Positions 51,287-61,253 are shown, counted from the stretch's first letter. The stretch: DNA of 64,000 nt from Bacteroidota bacterium (GCA_026391775.1 JAPLDK010000009.1:1-64000), one strand, 5' to 3'. Notes: a model not told the origin generated them from the letters alone. Made by a program: numbers and translations.

Positions 51287-53344
51287 ATGAAAACCCTTAC
51301 AATTATTGCTATCATGAGCATTGCGGCAAGTATGATGTCCTGTGGAGGACCTGAGAAAGATGAAACTTCAAACCAGGATAAGTTCAAATACCTCACCGAA
51401 CAGTTTGGCGATTCGAAGATCCTCAGATACCAGGTGCCGGGCTTCGACAGCCTCAGCCTGAAACAGAAAAAACTTATTTACTTCCTGAGCCAGGCAGCGC
51501 TTTGCGGCAGGGACATCACCTATGACCAGAACTGCAAATACAACCTGCTTGTCCGCAAGACTTGCGAAGCTGTTTACGTAGGTTTTAAAGGGGATCGCTC
51601 ATCCGCAGACTTTATAAATTTTAGACTTTACCTCAAGGAGCTGTGGTTCAACAACGGGCTTCACCATCATTATTCCACAGATAAGACCCAGCCTGAGTTT
51701 TCGAAAGATTTCTTTGTGTCGGCATTAGAAGCCAGCGGGACAGGGAACCTTCCCCTGGCCAAAGGGCAAACAATAGAACAGTTCACCGAAGAGATTTCAA
51801 AGATCATCTTCGATCCTTCGGTAGCATCCAAACGGGTTTCCCTGGATCCCTCAAAAGACCTGGTGCTTGCTTCGGCCTGTAATTTCTACGAAGGGGTGAA
51901 CCAGAAGGAAGCCGAGGAGTATTATACAAAACTTAAAGAGGCTGATGGCAAAGCTAAAAAGGATACAAGGATCTCCTATGGTTTGAATTCCAGGCTCGTT
52001 AAGGAGAACGGCAAAATTAAAGAGTTGCCCTGGATGGTGGGCGGATTATATTCCCCGGCCATTGAAAAGATCGTTTACTGGCTTAATCTGGCGCTTCCCC
52101 TCACTGAAACGCCCGGGCAGAAGGCTTCTGTGGAAAAGCTGATAGAGTATTATAAAACCGGAAGCCTGGTCGCCTGGGATGAGTACAATGTGCTATGGGT
52201 CAAGGACCTGGATGCCCTCGTGGATTTCGTGAACGGTTTCATCGAATCATACGGTGATCCTATGGCAATGAAAGCCACCTGGGAGTCGGTTGTGAATTTC
52301 AAGAACCTGGAGGCTACCAAGCGTACGATGATCATCAGCGGCAATGCGCTGTATTTTGAGACGAATTCACCTACCGATCCGCAATACAAAAAAAAGGAAG
52401 TGAAAGGTGTTACAGCCAAGGTGATCACGGTGGCCCAGCTTGGTGGGGAATGCGACCCGACTACGCCGATCGGGATTAATTTGCCGAATGCGAACTGGAT
52501 CCGCAGCGAATACGGTTCCAAGTCGGTGACCATGGATAACATAACCTATGCATACGACCAGGCCTCTCTGGGCAATGGTTTCCTGGAAGAATTTGCGGCT
52601 TTGCCGGATGAGGTTGCGAAAATAAAGGAATACGGGTACGCGGCTTCAAGCCTCACAACCGACATGCATGAATGCCTCGGTCATGCTTCGGGCCAGCTGA
52701 AGCCCGGTGTTACCCATGATATGCTGAAGAACTACCATTCCTCTATCGAAGAATCCCGTGCCGACCTGTTTGCCTTGTATTACATCCTCGACACGAAAAT
52801 GGAGGAACTGGGGCTGCTGAAATCGATGAAAGCGGGTGAAGCGGAATATGATGCTTTTATGCGGAACGGACTGATGACCCAGCTGGTGCGCATCAAGCCG
52901 GGCAAGGATATTGAAGAGTCGCATATGCGCGACCGCTCGCTGATCGCCCATTGGGTATACGAAAAAGGCAAGGATAAAAAGATCGTTGAGAAATTCAGCC
53001 GCGACGGGAAGACCTATTTCAGGGTGAACGATTACAAGGGCCTGCGTACGCTTTTTGGCCAGTTGCTGAACGAGATCCAGAGGATAACTTCCGAAGGGGA
53101 TTATAAAGCAGCAAGGGAACTCATCGAGACTTATGCTGTGAAGGTAGACCATGACCTGCATAAGGAAGTCCTGGAGCGTTACAAAAAGCTGGATATCGCC
53201 CCTTATACAGGTTTCATCAATCCGGCCTATGAATTGGTGATGAAAAGTGATACAATTGAGAATGTCATCGTTTCCTATCCAGATGATTTTGCAACACAGA
53301 TGATGGAGTATTCGAAAAAATATTCGTTCTTACAGGCGAGATAA
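51287..53344 (+). CDS. Dipeptidyl peptidase III (M49 family) lipoprotein-like
   Basis: 685 residues. An N-terminal lipoprotein signal (IIAIMSIAASMMSCGGPEKD) is unusual for a family often cytosolic, but common in Bacteroidota members. The zinc site is present: MHECLGHASGQLKPG (HExxGH variant HECLGH, near residue 462) and SSIEESRADLFALYYILD (third ligand motif EExRAxxxA). Other conserved parts are GGLYSPAIEKIVYWLNLALP, TTPIGINLPNANWIR and EFAALPDEVAKIKEYG. DPP III removes dipeptides from the N-terminus of short peptides; here periplasmic peptide processing is likely. It is followed 4 bp later by the M23 gene at 53349, so they form one transcription unit. Confidence 0.9.
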   Translation: MKTLTIIAIMSIAASMMSCGGPEKDETSNQDKFKYLTEQFGDSKILRYQVPGFDSLSLKQKKLIYFLSQAALCGRDITYDQNCKYNLLVRKTCEAVYVGFKGDRSSADFINFRLYLKELWFNNGLHHHYSTDKTQPEFSKDFFVSALEASGTGNLPLAKGQTIEQFTEEISKIIFDPSVASKRVSLDPSKDLVLASACNFYEGVNQKEAEEYYTKLKEADGKAKKDTRISYGLNSRLVKENGKIKELPWMVGGLYSPAIEKIVYWLNLALPLTETPGQKASVEKLIEYYKTGSLVAWDEYNVLWVKDLDALVDFVNGFIESYGDPMAMKATWESVVNFKNLEATKRTMIISGNALYFETNSPTDPQYKKKEVKGVTAKVITVAQLGGECDPTTPIGINLPNANWIRSEYGSKSVTMDNITYAYDQASLGNGFLEEFAALPDEVAKIKEYGYAASSLTTDMHECLGHASGQLKPGVTHDMLKNYHSSIEESRADLFALYYILDTKMEELGLLKSMKAGEAEYDAFMRNGLMTQLVRIKPGKDIEESHMRDRSLIAHWVYEKGKDKKIVEKFSRDGKTYFRVNDYKGLRTLFGQLLNEIQRITSEGDYKAARELIETYAVKVDHDLHKEVLERYKKLDIAPYTGFINPAYELVMKSDTIENVIVSYPDDFATQMMEYSKKYSFLQAR

Positions 53345-53348
53345 CAGA

Positions 53349-55079
53349 ATGACCAAACTCATCATAATCTCTGTTGTCTCATGGATGCTGCTGCTGCCAG
53401 GAAATATACCGGTGGGTGCCACCAGTTATCCCCAGCATTACTTCCGCTCGCCTGTGGATTTCCCAATCGCTCTGGCCGGATCTTTCGGGGAACTGAGGAA
53501 GAACCACTTTCATTCGGGGATTGATATCCGCACGGGAGGCAAAACGGGAAAACCTGTGTTTGCCTCCGCCGACGGGTATATTGCCAGAGTGTTTGTCTCT
53601 CCTGCGGGATTCGGCAAAGCCTTGTATATTGCCCATGCCAACGGCTACACCACGGTTTACGGGCACCTGCTGAGATTCAACGGGGCTGTCGGGAACTGGA
53701 TTGCCAGGCAGCAATACAGCCAGGAATCCTTTGCTCTGGATATGCAGGTCCCCAAGGGATTGCTTAAGGTAAAGAAGGGTGAGGTCATTGCCCTCTCAGG
53801 TAATTCAGGGGCTTCTGGCGGCCCCCATCTGCATTTCGAGGTTAGGGAATCGGCCAGCCAGGAGGTGATCAATCCCCTCGAGTTCGGCTTTGATGTGCCC
53901 GACAACACTCCGCCAAAGATCACAGCTGTAAAGATCTATCCGTTCGACGCCATAGCCATGGTGAATTACACAGATAAGGCCCTGATGCTTGGGGTTACAG
54001 GAGGAGGTGGAAAATATTCCATTAAAACTGCGGATACTGTAAAAGTCACCGGGAATATTATCTTCGGGCTGGAAACAACGGATTTCTCAGATAATTCGGG
54101 GATGAAAAACGGGGTGCCTTCAGTAGCCCTCACCATCGATAATGAGCAGGTGTATTCGCATCACCTTGAAAAGTTTGCCTTTGCCAATACCCGTTACGTG
54201 AACAGCCTTGTGGATTATCCGCTGATGATCCACAGCAACCGAAAGATACAACGCTCCTACATTGCCCCCAACAACAAAAACGATATCTACGGCAAGGTGA
54301 AGAACAACGGCATTATTAATTTCAGTGATAACAGGGCTCACAAGATTGTCTACATTGTGACAGATTTGTTTGGCAATGCTTCCTATCTTGTATTCTGGGT
54401 GAAAAGCCATCCGCCCGCAGGGCGTCGTACTGAAAACAAGATACAGCAAGGTGTTCAGATGATGCACTGCCTGGAGGAGAATCACTTTGCCAGGCCCGAT
54501 ATTGTTCTGGATATCCCGAAAGATGCCCTGTATGAGGACCTGGACTTCGAATATTATGCCGAACCCCAAGTCGCGGGTACATACGCCCGCCTCCACAGGA
54601 TTCATAACGGGGATACTCCTTTGCATGTGAATTGCAGTCTTGCCATAAAACCGGGCAACCTGCCGAAAGAACTTATGGATAAGGCCGTTATTGTGGCTGT
54701 TGAACCAGGCCACAGATTTTATGCAAAAGGCGGTGTATGGGAGAAGGGTTTCCTGAAAACCCAGATCCGTGATTTCGGTGATTACAGCATTGCAGTCGAT
54801 ACTGAACCTCCGGTGATCAGGCCGGTGAATGTGAAAACCGGCAAGAACCTGAACGGACAGGGGAGTATTATGCTGAAGATCACCGATAACCTGGCAGGAA
54901 TAAAGTCATACCGCGGGACCATGAATGGGAAGTGGATACTGATGGATTACGATGCCAAGAACAACTTGCTCACTTACCTCATCGATGAGCATATGCCAAA
55001 AGGCAAAAATAATTTTCTACTGGTAGTGACCGATGGAGTTGGCAACCAGAGCCGGTATGATGCGGTATTTTTAAGGTGA
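53349..55079 (+). CDS. M23 (LytM) family metallopeptidase
   Basis: 576 residues. Signal peptide (KLIIISVVSWMLLLPGNI). Residues ~25-190 hold the peptidase core: SFGELRKNHFHSGIDIRTGG (HxxxD zinc ligands), YTTVYGHLLRFNG, LLKVKKGEVIALSGNSGASG and GPHLHFEVRESASQEVINPL (HxH). This domain cleaves peptidoglycan cross-links or related peptides. The remaining ~380 residues are a beta-rich extension specific to Bacteroidota relatives and probably target the enzyme or regulate it. Start ATG 53349 is 4 bp after the DPP III stop, so translation is likely coupled. Predicted periplasmic. Confidence 0.88.
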   Translation: MTKLIIISVVSWMLLLPGNIPVGATSYPQHYFRSPVDFPIALAGSFGELRKNHFHSGIDIRTGGKTGKPVFASADGYIARVFVSPAGFGKALYIAHANGYTTVYGHLLRFNGAVGNWIARQQYSQESFALDMQVPKGLLKVKKGEVIALSGNSGASGGPHLHFEVRESASQEVINPLEFGFDVPDNTPPKITAVKIYPFDAIAMVNYTDKALMLGVTGGGGKYSIKTADTVKVTGNIIFGLETTDFSDNSGMKNGVPSVALTIDNEQVYSHHLEKFAFANTRYVNSLVDYPLMIHSNRKIQRSYIAPNNKNDIYGKVKNNGIINFSDNRAHKIVYIVTDLFGNASYLVFWVKSHPPAGRRTENKIQQGVQMMHCLEENHFARPDIVLDIPKDALYEDLDFEYYAEPQVAGTYARLHRIHNGDTPLHVNCSLAIKPGNLPKELMDKAVIVAVEPGHRFYAKGGVWEKGFLKTQIRDFGDYSIAVDTEPPVIRPVNVKTGKNLNGQGSIMLKITDNLAGIKSYRGTMNGKWILMDYDAKNNLLTYLIDEHMPKGKNNFLLVVTDGVGNQSRYDAVFLR

Positions 55080-55170
55080 ACCTGACATTTCCGGCTCCCG
55101 GGCTTATAAAAAATATTCTACTGTTCCTGTCTTTTTCATAGCTTTGGGTTTTGCATTCAAGCATTAACCC

Positions 55171-56142
55171 ATGACAAGAGCCAGACTGATCATCCATTGC
55201 ATACTGCTGGTCAGTATTGCAATGCTTTTTTCCTGTAAAAAGAAATCAGATAATCCGGGCGATAACCCCTCAAACGTTTACAGGGTAACCCAGCAAAGGG
55301 ATTATGCAAATAATATAATGGAAACGAGATACGATTATACATACTCGGGGAACCTGCTTTCGGAGATCCTCATGTATGAACAGGGCACAACAACCAATGC
55401 CGGCGCAAAGCTTGCAGTTGAATACAATGGGGGGAATATTTCAAAGATTTCAGTATTCGTTGATACCAACGGAGTGTGGAGCATTATGGAGGAAGTGATT
55501 GTAAACAGCTATACAGGCAGTTTGCCGGCGGAAAGGATAATTAAGACCTATGATGACACCGGAACGCTTACAAACCAGATTCGCTATACGGATACCTACC
55601 TGAATGGCCAGGTAAGCGAAGAGAAGTCTTACTCAATGCAGAGCGGTTCATGGGAACTTGAGGACAGGGATACATATACATACAACGCCCAGGGACAATT
55701 ACAGAAGATCGGGAGCTACTCGGGCAGCGGTGATCTGGGATCAACTACTACGTATACCTGGCAGAATAATCTTATTGTGAGTGAGCTTAGCATCAAAACC
55801 GACAGTTCAATGCTTCACAATGTTATATATGATTATTCAGGAACCAGGTTGATCAAGGCTTCCAGATCATTTTACGTGAACAATTCCTGGACGCCGACCG
55901 GCACCACCGACTATGTGTATGATGCCAATGGAAATCTTGTAAGTCAGACGGATAATTATGTGCCGGCCTCAGACGTTTTCAAGACGGAATTTGATTATAC
56001 TGCTGCGCAGGGCAACTTCCGCCAGGTATTTACCGTGATGGGTGCTGCGGAATTGTGGAATGGTGCTCCCGACCCCATGCCGACAAAAAGTTCAGGTTTG
56101 CCTTCCGGTCAAATCAGATCTGCTTTTGGCCTGAGCCAATAG
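55171..56142 (+). CDS. Lipoprotein with YD/RHS-like hairpin repeats
   Basis: 323 residues. The N-terminal signal ends in a lipobox (LLVSIAMLFSCKKKS). The mature region is a run of beta-hairpin repeats with the pattern (Y)xYxxxGxLxxI/V: TRYDYTYSGNLLSEILMYEQ, LAVEYNGGNISKISVFVDTN, DTYTYNAQGQLQKIGSYSGS, TTTYTWQNNLIVSELSIKT, VIYDYSGTRLIKASRSF and DYVYDANGNLVSQTDNYVP, similar to RHS/YD repeats and to DUF4595-type lipoproteins. Such repeats bind glycans or form shells in toxins, but here the protein is small and has no toxin domain. Probably an outer-membrane lipoprotein. TAGCTTTG at 55139-55146 may be its -7 box. Confidence 0.68.
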   Translation: MTRARLIIHCILLVSIAMLFSCKKKSDNPGDNPSNVYRVTQQRDYANNIMETRYDYTYSGNLLSEILMYEQGTTTNAGAKLAVEYNGGNISKISVFVDTNGVWSIMEEVIVNSYTGSLPAERIIKTYDDTGTLTNQIRYTDTYLNGQVSEEKSYSMQSGSWELEDRDTYTYNAQGQLQKIGSYSGSGDLGSTTTYTWQNNLIVSELSIKTDSSMLHNVIYDYSGTRLIKASRSFYVNNSWTPTGTTDYVYDANGNLVSQTDNYVPASDVFKTEFDYTAAQGNFRQVFTVMGAAELWNGAPDPMPTKSSGLPSGQIRSAFGLSQ

Positions 56143-56187
56143 AAACGGCTTTAGTTATTCTGCCTGTTTTCCTTACAGATTTCTTGC

Positions 56188-56195
56188 TATTTTTG
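56188..56195 (+). promoter_or_regulatory. Candidate -7 box directly before guaA
   Basis: TATTTTTG matches TAnnTTTG and ends 4 bases before ATG 56200, so a transcript from it would be leaderless. A weak CTG lies at 56164-56166 (21-bp spacer). Confidence 0.35.
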
Positions 56196-56199
56196 CATT

Positions 56200-57729
56200 A
56201 TGCAGGAAACAATTCTAATTCTCGATTTCGGATCCCAGTATACCCAGCTTATTGCGCGCAGGGTCAGGGAACTGAATGTGTTTTGTGATATTCATCCCTA
56301 TAATAATTTTCCGAAGGACCTTCCCGGCCTGAAAGGGGTGATCCTTTCGGGAAGCCCTTTCTCGGTGCGCGACCAGAACGCCCCCTTTCCCGATCTCTCG
56401 GGAATCAAAGGTGCAGTGCCGGTCCTTGGCGTCTGTTACGGCGCCCAGTACCTGGTGCATTTTTCGGGAGGGGAAGTCGCTCCTTCGAAAATACGCGAAT
56501 ACGGCCGGGCCAACCTGGGTTTCATCGACCAGAGGTGCCGTTTGGTAAGGGGCATGTCAACGGGTACACAGGTGTGGATGTCGCATGCCGACACTATTTT
56601 GAAAGCTCCTGCCTCGTTTAAGATCACAGGTTCTACTTCGGATGTGGAATACGCTGCGTTCAAGATAGAGGGCGAAGAATCGTATGGCATACAGTTTCAT
56701 CCGGAGGTATACCATACCACTGAAGGACTGCATTTGTTGAAAAATTTTGTTGTGAATATCTGCGGCTGCAAACAGGACTGGACCCCCGACCTGTTTGTTG
56801 AGGCAACCGTTAGTGAGCTGAAGGCCAAACTCGGGAACGACAGGGTAGTGCTCGGCTTGAGCGGAGGTGTTGATTCTTCGGTCACAGCCATGCTGCTCAA
56901 CAGGGCTATCAACAAAAATCTGTATTGCATTTTTGTTGATAATGGGTTACTGCGGAAGGACGAATTCCGCAAGGTGCTTGAGCGCTACGAAAAGCTGGAC
57001 CTGAATGTGATCGGTGTTGATGCCACGGACCAATTCCTGGATGCGCTTAAAGGAGTTGCAGATCCCGAAAAGAAACGCAAGATCATCGGCAAGACCTTTA
57101 TCGATGTGTTCGATCAGGAGGCCCATAAGATACAGGGCATAACCTGGCTTGCACAGGGGACGATCTACCCCGATGTAATCGAATCCAGATCTGTTAAAGG
57201 GCCTTCAGCTACCATTAAATCGCATCATAATGTTGGCGGATTACCGGAGCACCTGAAACTGAAAATTGTCGAACCTTTAAGTTTCCTGTTCAAGGATGAG
57301 GTCCGCCGGGTTGGCCTGAAACTGGGTTTGGATCCTGAATTCATCAACCGCCATCCTTTTCCCGGCCCCGGCCTGGCAGTGCGAATCATCGGCGATCTTA
57401 CACGTGAAAAGATCCGCCTGCTGCAGGATGTGGATGATATTTATATTTCCGGACTGCGTAAGTACGATCTCTATCATAAGGTATGGCAGGCCTTTGCTAT
57501 ACTTCTTCCGGTACAGTCGGTTGGCGTGATGGGGGATGAGAGGACTTATGAAAATGTGGTAGCTTTACGTGCCGTGACTTCCACCGATGGAATGACTGCC
57601 GACTGGGCTCACCTTCCGCATGAATTTCTGGCGAAAGTCAGTAACGATATCATTAACAAGGTTAAAGGAGTGAACAGGGTGGTTTATGACATTTCGTCCA
57701 AACCGCCGGCGACGATTGAATGGGAGTAA
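56200..57729 (+). CDS. guaA: GMP synthase (glutamine-hydrolysing)
   Basis: 509 residues, the usual length. It makes GMP from XMP, using glutamine amide nitrogen and ATP. The N-terminal class-I glutamine amidotransferase domain starts [20 protein letters not shown] and has the nucleophile Cys79 in [13 protein letters not shown] and the His/Glu pair in [15 protein letters not shown]. The ATP pyrophosphatase domain has the P-loop [33 protein letters not shown], and [20 protein letters not shown]. The C-terminal dimerisation domain has [19 protein letters not shown] and ends KPPATIEWE, as in the family. Conserved in every part; housekeeping purine synthesis gene, and a strong anchor for this end of the window. 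Confidence 0.98.
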   Translation: MQETILILDFGSQYTQLIARRVRELNVFCDIHPYNNFPKDLPGLKGVILSGSPFSVRDQNAPFPDLSGIKGAVPVLGVCYGAQYLVHFSGGEVAPSKIREYGRANLGFIDQRCRLVRGMSTGTQVWMSHADTILKAPASFKITGSTSDVEYAAFKIEGEESYGIQFHPEVYHTTEGLHLLKNFVVNICGCKQDWTPDLFVEATVSELKAKLGNDRVVLGLSGGVDSSVTAMLLNRAINKNLYCIFVDNGLLRKDEFRKVLERYEKLDLNVIGVDATDQFLDALKGVADPEKKRKIIGKTFIDVFDQEAHKIQGITWLAQGTIYPDVIESRSVKGPSATIKSHHNVGGLPEHLKLKIVEPLSFLFKDEVRRVGLKLGLDPEFINRHPFPGPGLAVRIIGDLTREKIRLLQDVDDIYISGLRKYDLYHKVWQAFAILLPVQSVGVMGDERTYENVVALRAVTSTDGMTADWAHLPHEFLAKVSNDIINKVKGVNRVVYDISSKPPATIEWE

Positions 57730-57794
57730 CCTTGAACCGGTAATCGATAACCGGATCATTTGTGCAGAATACCGGATCATGATAAATCTGAACA

Positions 57795-59252
57795 ATGTCT
57801 AAATTCTTCTGCATTCTTGCGCTTATAACAGCCACACTGAGCCTGAACGCCCAAACCTACCAGGACCAGCTAAGGGCTATTCATTCTACTGTTATTGAAC
57901 AGAAAGACGGGAAGTCCTTCTATGTTCATACTGTTAAAAAGGGGCAAACGCTGTACATGATTTCAAAGGCTTATGGGGTGGAGGTGAATGATATCATTGC
58001 TGAAAATCCCATTGTGAAAGAAGGCCTGAAGCCAGACCAGAAAATCCTTATCCCTTTCCCCGGCCAGAAACCTTCCTCCGGCAGCCAGAAGCCTGCTTCT
58101 GTCTCACCGGATCCCGGATCCCGGATCCCGGATTACGCAGAGGCAGCTATCCCCTGCGTCTCCGATACCACGGCCCGGCATAAAAAATACAAAGTGGTGC
58201 TGATGCTTCCCTTGTACCTCGGAGAAGTTGATGCGATGAACCCCGAAACTGCAACCCAGGAAGCCATCGACAACTGGAATCCTGTGAAGTACCTTCCATT
58301 CTACGAAGGCTTCAGGCTGGCCGTGGATTCGCTTCAGAAACAGGGCCTTAATATCACCATTCATGTGTACGATGTGGGCAAGGATACCCTGAAAACCCCG
58401 CAACTGCTGAAGAAAGCAGAGCTCAGGTCGGCCGACCTGATCATAGGCCTGCTCTTTAATAAAAACTTCCAGATTGTTGCAAAATTTGCCCATGAGAATA
58501 AAATCCCCATCATAAACCCCCTGAGCGAACGCAGCGATGTTGTTATTAACAATGACATGGTTTTCAAAGCCAATCCTTCACGGAACTCCCAGCTTGAAAG
58601 CCTTGCCGGGTTTATGCAGAAAAGCATGTACCGGGGTCAGATCATAATCATCAGGAACGGGCAGTTTAAGGATAAGGATATCGCTGACAAGTTGAAAAAG
58701 GAATGCCTGGATAGGAATCTGAATGTGTTCCTGGCCGAGGGTCAGGATGTCGCTATTGGAAGGCTCTCCAAGGGAAAGGAAAACGTGGTGGTTGCATTTG
58801 CCGATAACAATGCATACGCACTTGACCTCATGCGCAGGTTCTTTGAGCTCAGGAACGATTATACGCTGAGCCTTGTGGGCCTTACCGACTGGGAGAAGAT
58901 CGAAGGCCTGGAAACTGATTTTCTAAACGGACTGAATACACACCTGGTTTCGCCTTACTTTGTTGATTATTCAGGTGCAGGAGTGAAAAAGCTGGTGCGC
59001 CGGTTCCAGGAACAGTATAAGGCCGATCCGGAGCCATTGGCATTCGAGGGTTTCGACATAGGGTTTTATTTCCTTTCGGCCCTGATGAAATTCGGAAAAC
59101 AATTTCCCGATTGTATACAGGATTTTAACTTGAAAACATCCCAAACCAGCTTTGAGTTCCGCAGGGCAGACAATAATGCCGGTAACGGCTTCGAGAACCG
59201 GCACTGGTCGGTATACAAATATGAAAATTTTAAGCTGGTGAGGGTCGATTAA
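57795..59252 (+). CDS. LysM-domain protein with periplasmic ligand-binding domain
   Basis: 485 residues. Signal peptide (KFFCILALITATLSLNAQ). Residues ~43-88 are a LysM domain (FYVHTVKKGQTLYMISKAYG, EVNDIIAENP, LKPDQKILIP), which binds peptidoglycan glycan chains. A short low-complexity linker (~95-112) contains a heptamer DNA repeat. Residues ~130-480 form a type-1 periplasmic binding-protein fold (leucine/Leu-Ile-Val type): KKYKVVLMLPLYLGEVDAMN, YEGFRLAVDSLQKQGLNITI, ADLIIGLLFNKNFQIVAKFA, IINPLSERSDVV, LVGLTDWEKIEGLE and EGFDIGFYFLSALMKFG. The family's typical members bind amino acids. It is probably a wall-anchored periplasmic sensor or scaffold; function not established. 65 bp after guaA, in the same direction. 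Confidence 0.82.
   Translation: MSKFFCILALITATLSLNAQTYQDQLRAIHSTVIEQKDGKSFYVHTVKKGQTLYMISKAYGVEVNDIIAENPIVKEGLKPDQKILIPFPGQKPSSGSQKPASVSPDPGSRIPDYAEAAIPCVSDTTARHKKYKVVLMLPLYLGEVDAMNPETATQEAIDNWNPVKYLPFYEGFRLAVDSLQKQGLNITIHVYDVGKDTLKTPQLLKKAELRSADLIIGLLFNKNFQIVAKFAHENKIPIINPLSERSDVVINNDMVFKANPSRNSQLESLAGFMQKSMYRGQIIIIRNGQFKDKDIADKLKKECLDRNLNVFLAEGQDVAIGRLSKGKENVVVAFADNNAYALDLMRRFFELRNDYTLSLVGLTDWEKIEGLETDFLNGLNTHLVSPYFVDYSGAGVKKLVRRFQEQYKADPEPLAFEGFDIGFYFLSALMKFGKQFPDCIQDFNLKTSQTSFEFRRADNNAGNGFENRHWSVYKYENFKLVRVD
58109..58133 (+). repeat. Tandem 7-bp repeat GGATCCC (3.6 copies) in the LysM linker
   Basis: Copies at 58109-58115, 58116-58122 and 58123-58129, then GGAT to 58133. Because 7 is not a multiple of 3 the repeat encodes PDPGSRIPD rather than a periodic peptide. 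A hot spot for slippage, since unit gain or loss would shift the frame. Confidence 0.8.
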
Positions 59253-60127
59253 TGTTGCCCCAGGGGTAATGCCAGCAGGGGCACATTCGTTGCAAAGAGG
59301 TTCTTCTTAGTGATATTCCGCGTAAATACCATGTAAACCAGTGAACGCTTATGCGGCTGGAAGGCAATAAGGTTAATGAGCTTGCCTTTCACGAACTGGT
59401 CTATGGTTTCCTGGTTTTCTCCCTCGATCTCAATCACATTGAAATGTATCCGGCCTTCAGCAGCCTCCTTTGAAAAACCCAACTGCAGTGCTTTCATTTT
59501 TACCTCTGCATCAGGCAATTTGGTTGAGTGGCAGAAATGAACTGCATGCACCTGGTTTTTAAACGGCATGAACAGCTCAAGCAGGGTTGCAAGCGTATGA
59601 CGGTTGCCTTCCGAGAGGTCGGCGGCGAACATCACGTTATCAAAGCTTTTAAAGCCCTTCATGACAGGAATAGTAAACACAGGGACCTTTACATGATCGA
59701 TGATAAATGTTGAGACTTTGCCCCATACGTTAAGGTTGTTGCCTCTACCCGTGGTGCCTATCACGATCATGTCGGGTTTGAATTCATTGTAGATCTCCAT
59801 GAGCTCATGCTCCACCTCGCCTCCGTTCACATGGGTCGTGATCGTGACATTCCCTATATTCTTTTCTTTTATACGGGCCTCAAGCTTTTCATGAAGCTCT
59901 TTCATGCTGGCTTCAGATTGCTTGAAAATTTCCCTCATCAGCTGTTCGTTGTAAAGGGTAGTCATGTCGAGAGTGTCGGGGAAACTGGTATCGGTGAGAA
60001 TGATCTGGTCAAAATAAGTATGGAACAGTTTTAGCTCGGCTCCATAGGTGGAGGCAAGTTCAAGGGCGTACTGACATGTGATGTCGGTATGCTGCGAAAA
60101 ATCAACGGGGACTAATATTTTTTTCAT
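59249..60127 (-). CDS. Universal stress protein with two Usp domains
   Basis: 292 residues. Two tandem Usp (UspA-like) domains of ~140 residues each. The first starts MKKILVPVDFSQHTDITCQY and ends in the ATP-binding signature IGTTGRGNNLNVWGKVSTFI (GxxGxGN then a hydrophobic strand). The second starts FDNVMFAADLSEGNRHTLAT and ends with LIAFQPHKRSLVYMVFTRNI, without the glycine signature, so only the first half probably binds ATP. In other bacteria such proteins act in stress survival. The start lies in the last codons of the upstream glycosyltransferase gene (26-bp overlap), suggesting a shared operon. It converges with the LysM gene, overlapping by 4 bp. Confidence 0.92.
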   Translation of the reverse strand: MKKILVPVDFSQHTDITCQYALELASTYGAELKLFHTYFDQIILTDTSFPDTLDMTTLYNEQLMREIFKQSEASMKELHEKLEARIKEKNIGNVTITTHVNGGEVEHELMEIYNEFKPDMIVIGTTGRGNNLNVWGKVSTFIIDHVKVPVFTIPVMKGFKSFDNVMFAADLSEGNRHTLATLLELFMPFKNQVHAVHFCHSTKLPDAEVKMKALQLGFSKEAAEGRIHFNVIEIEGENQETIDQFVKGKLINLIAFQPHKRSLVYMVFTRNITKKNLFATNVPLLALPLGQH

Positions 60128-61253
60128 GATGTAAAGTTAATAAATTCATCAGTTCTTTGCAATTTTTTTTATTCGAAAAAGTGGCTTCCAGGTGCATCAG
60201 CCTGGCCTGAATCATCTCCTCTGTGAATTCCTCTTCGAAGCAGCTCATAGCCTTTTCCCTCAGCGCTTCAGGGGTGTTGGCAATAATGCAGAGGGGTGCA
60301 AGGTTGGTGCCTGCAACCATCTGCTCGTTTACAAGGCAAAACCTCCCGTTATACAGTGCGTTCAGAAGTTTCAGCTTTAAGCCTGTAGGCTGAAAGGTAA
60401 CCATGATGTGCAGGTGGGCGTCATGGATCAGTTCAAACATCTTTTCTTCGGCAGGATTTGAGAGTATACGGATGTTCTTTTTCCCTCTTGCCAGCATGCT
60501 CAGGGCTGGCGAAGGATTCTGACCGGCGACCACCAGCTCGGGCATTGAAGGGTCCCATACTTCTGCAATGAGATACCTTGCTGCCTCTTCGTTCTCGGGA
60601 ACACTGAGTTTTCCATGATACAAGGCAAAATTGCCCCTGCCTTCCTTCATGAAAATCCCGTCTTCCTTATGAAAACTGGGCATGTATTCTATGCGTTTTG
60701 ACGGGAAGATCTTTTTCAGGTATTTCTGGTCTTCTTCCGAAACAACCAGAATGAGATCGGCATGTCTCAGGTATTTCTGGAAATTTCTGAGGCGAAGGCT
60801 TTCAATAAAGAAAAACGTTTTCTTTTTTAGTCGTTTTTCGGCCCTGTACAGATGGAAATAATACTTATGCTCTATATTGCTTTCACGGTAGATCTTAAGG
60901 CGTTTTGCAAACTGCCGGTCCTTCAGGAAATGGCAGGTATGCAGTCCCTCAAACAGTATGGGATATTGGTCTTTTAAAAGGTTTTTTTCGAGGTCTGTTG
61001 ATATCCTGCTACCGACAATATATGGTTTGATGCTCAGATGTGTTCTCAGGTCGTTCTTCCTGGGATAATAGTTTACAGTGAAACATAGTTCCTCAAGTTT
61101 TTTCTCGGGCTTGCGGTTATACTCGAAGCAATGCAGGTGGATTTTTATACCGGCCTCACTGAGGGTTTTGATCTTATAGTACACATCGATCACTCCTCCG
61201 TAATCGGGAGGATAGGGGATGTCGAAAGAGACAATATGCAGGTGCAGTTCCAT
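60102..61253 (-). CDS. GT4-like glycosyltransferase
   Basis: 383 residues, glycosyltransferase GT-B fold. N-terminal domain: MELHLHIVSFDIPYPPDYGG, VIDVYYKIKTLSEAGIKIHL (acceptor side, with the PPDYGG loop of GT4-type enzymes). C-terminal domain: LYHGKLSVPENEEAARYLIA, PELVVAGQNPSPALSMLARG, NIRILSNPAEEKMFELIHDA and MVTFQPTGLKLKLLNALYNG, corresponding to the nucleotide-sugar side. Substrates unknown; probably surface polysaccharide or lipid sugar synthesis. Its start overlaps the stop of the GT at 61253 (TGATG), and its 3' end overlaps the Usp gene. Confidence 0.82.
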   Translation of the reverse strand: MELHLHIVSFDIPYPPDYGGVIDVYYKIKTLSEAGIKIHLHCFEYNRKPEKKLEELCFTVNYYPRKNDLRTHLSIKPYIVGSRISTDLEKNLLKDQYPILFEGLHTCHFLKDRQFAKRLKIYRESNIEHKYYFHLYRAEKRLKKKTFFFIESLRLRNFQKYLRHADLILVVSEEDQKYLKKIFPSKRIEYMPSFHKEDGIFMKEGRGNFALYHGKLSVPENEEAARYLIAEVWDPSMPELVVAGQNPSPALSMLARGKKNIRILSNPAEEKMFELIHDAHLHIMVTFQPTGLKLKLLNALYNGRFCLVNEQMVAGTNLAPLCIIANTPEALREKAMSCFEEEFTEEMIQARLMHLEATFSNKKNCKELMNLLTLHHEKNISPR

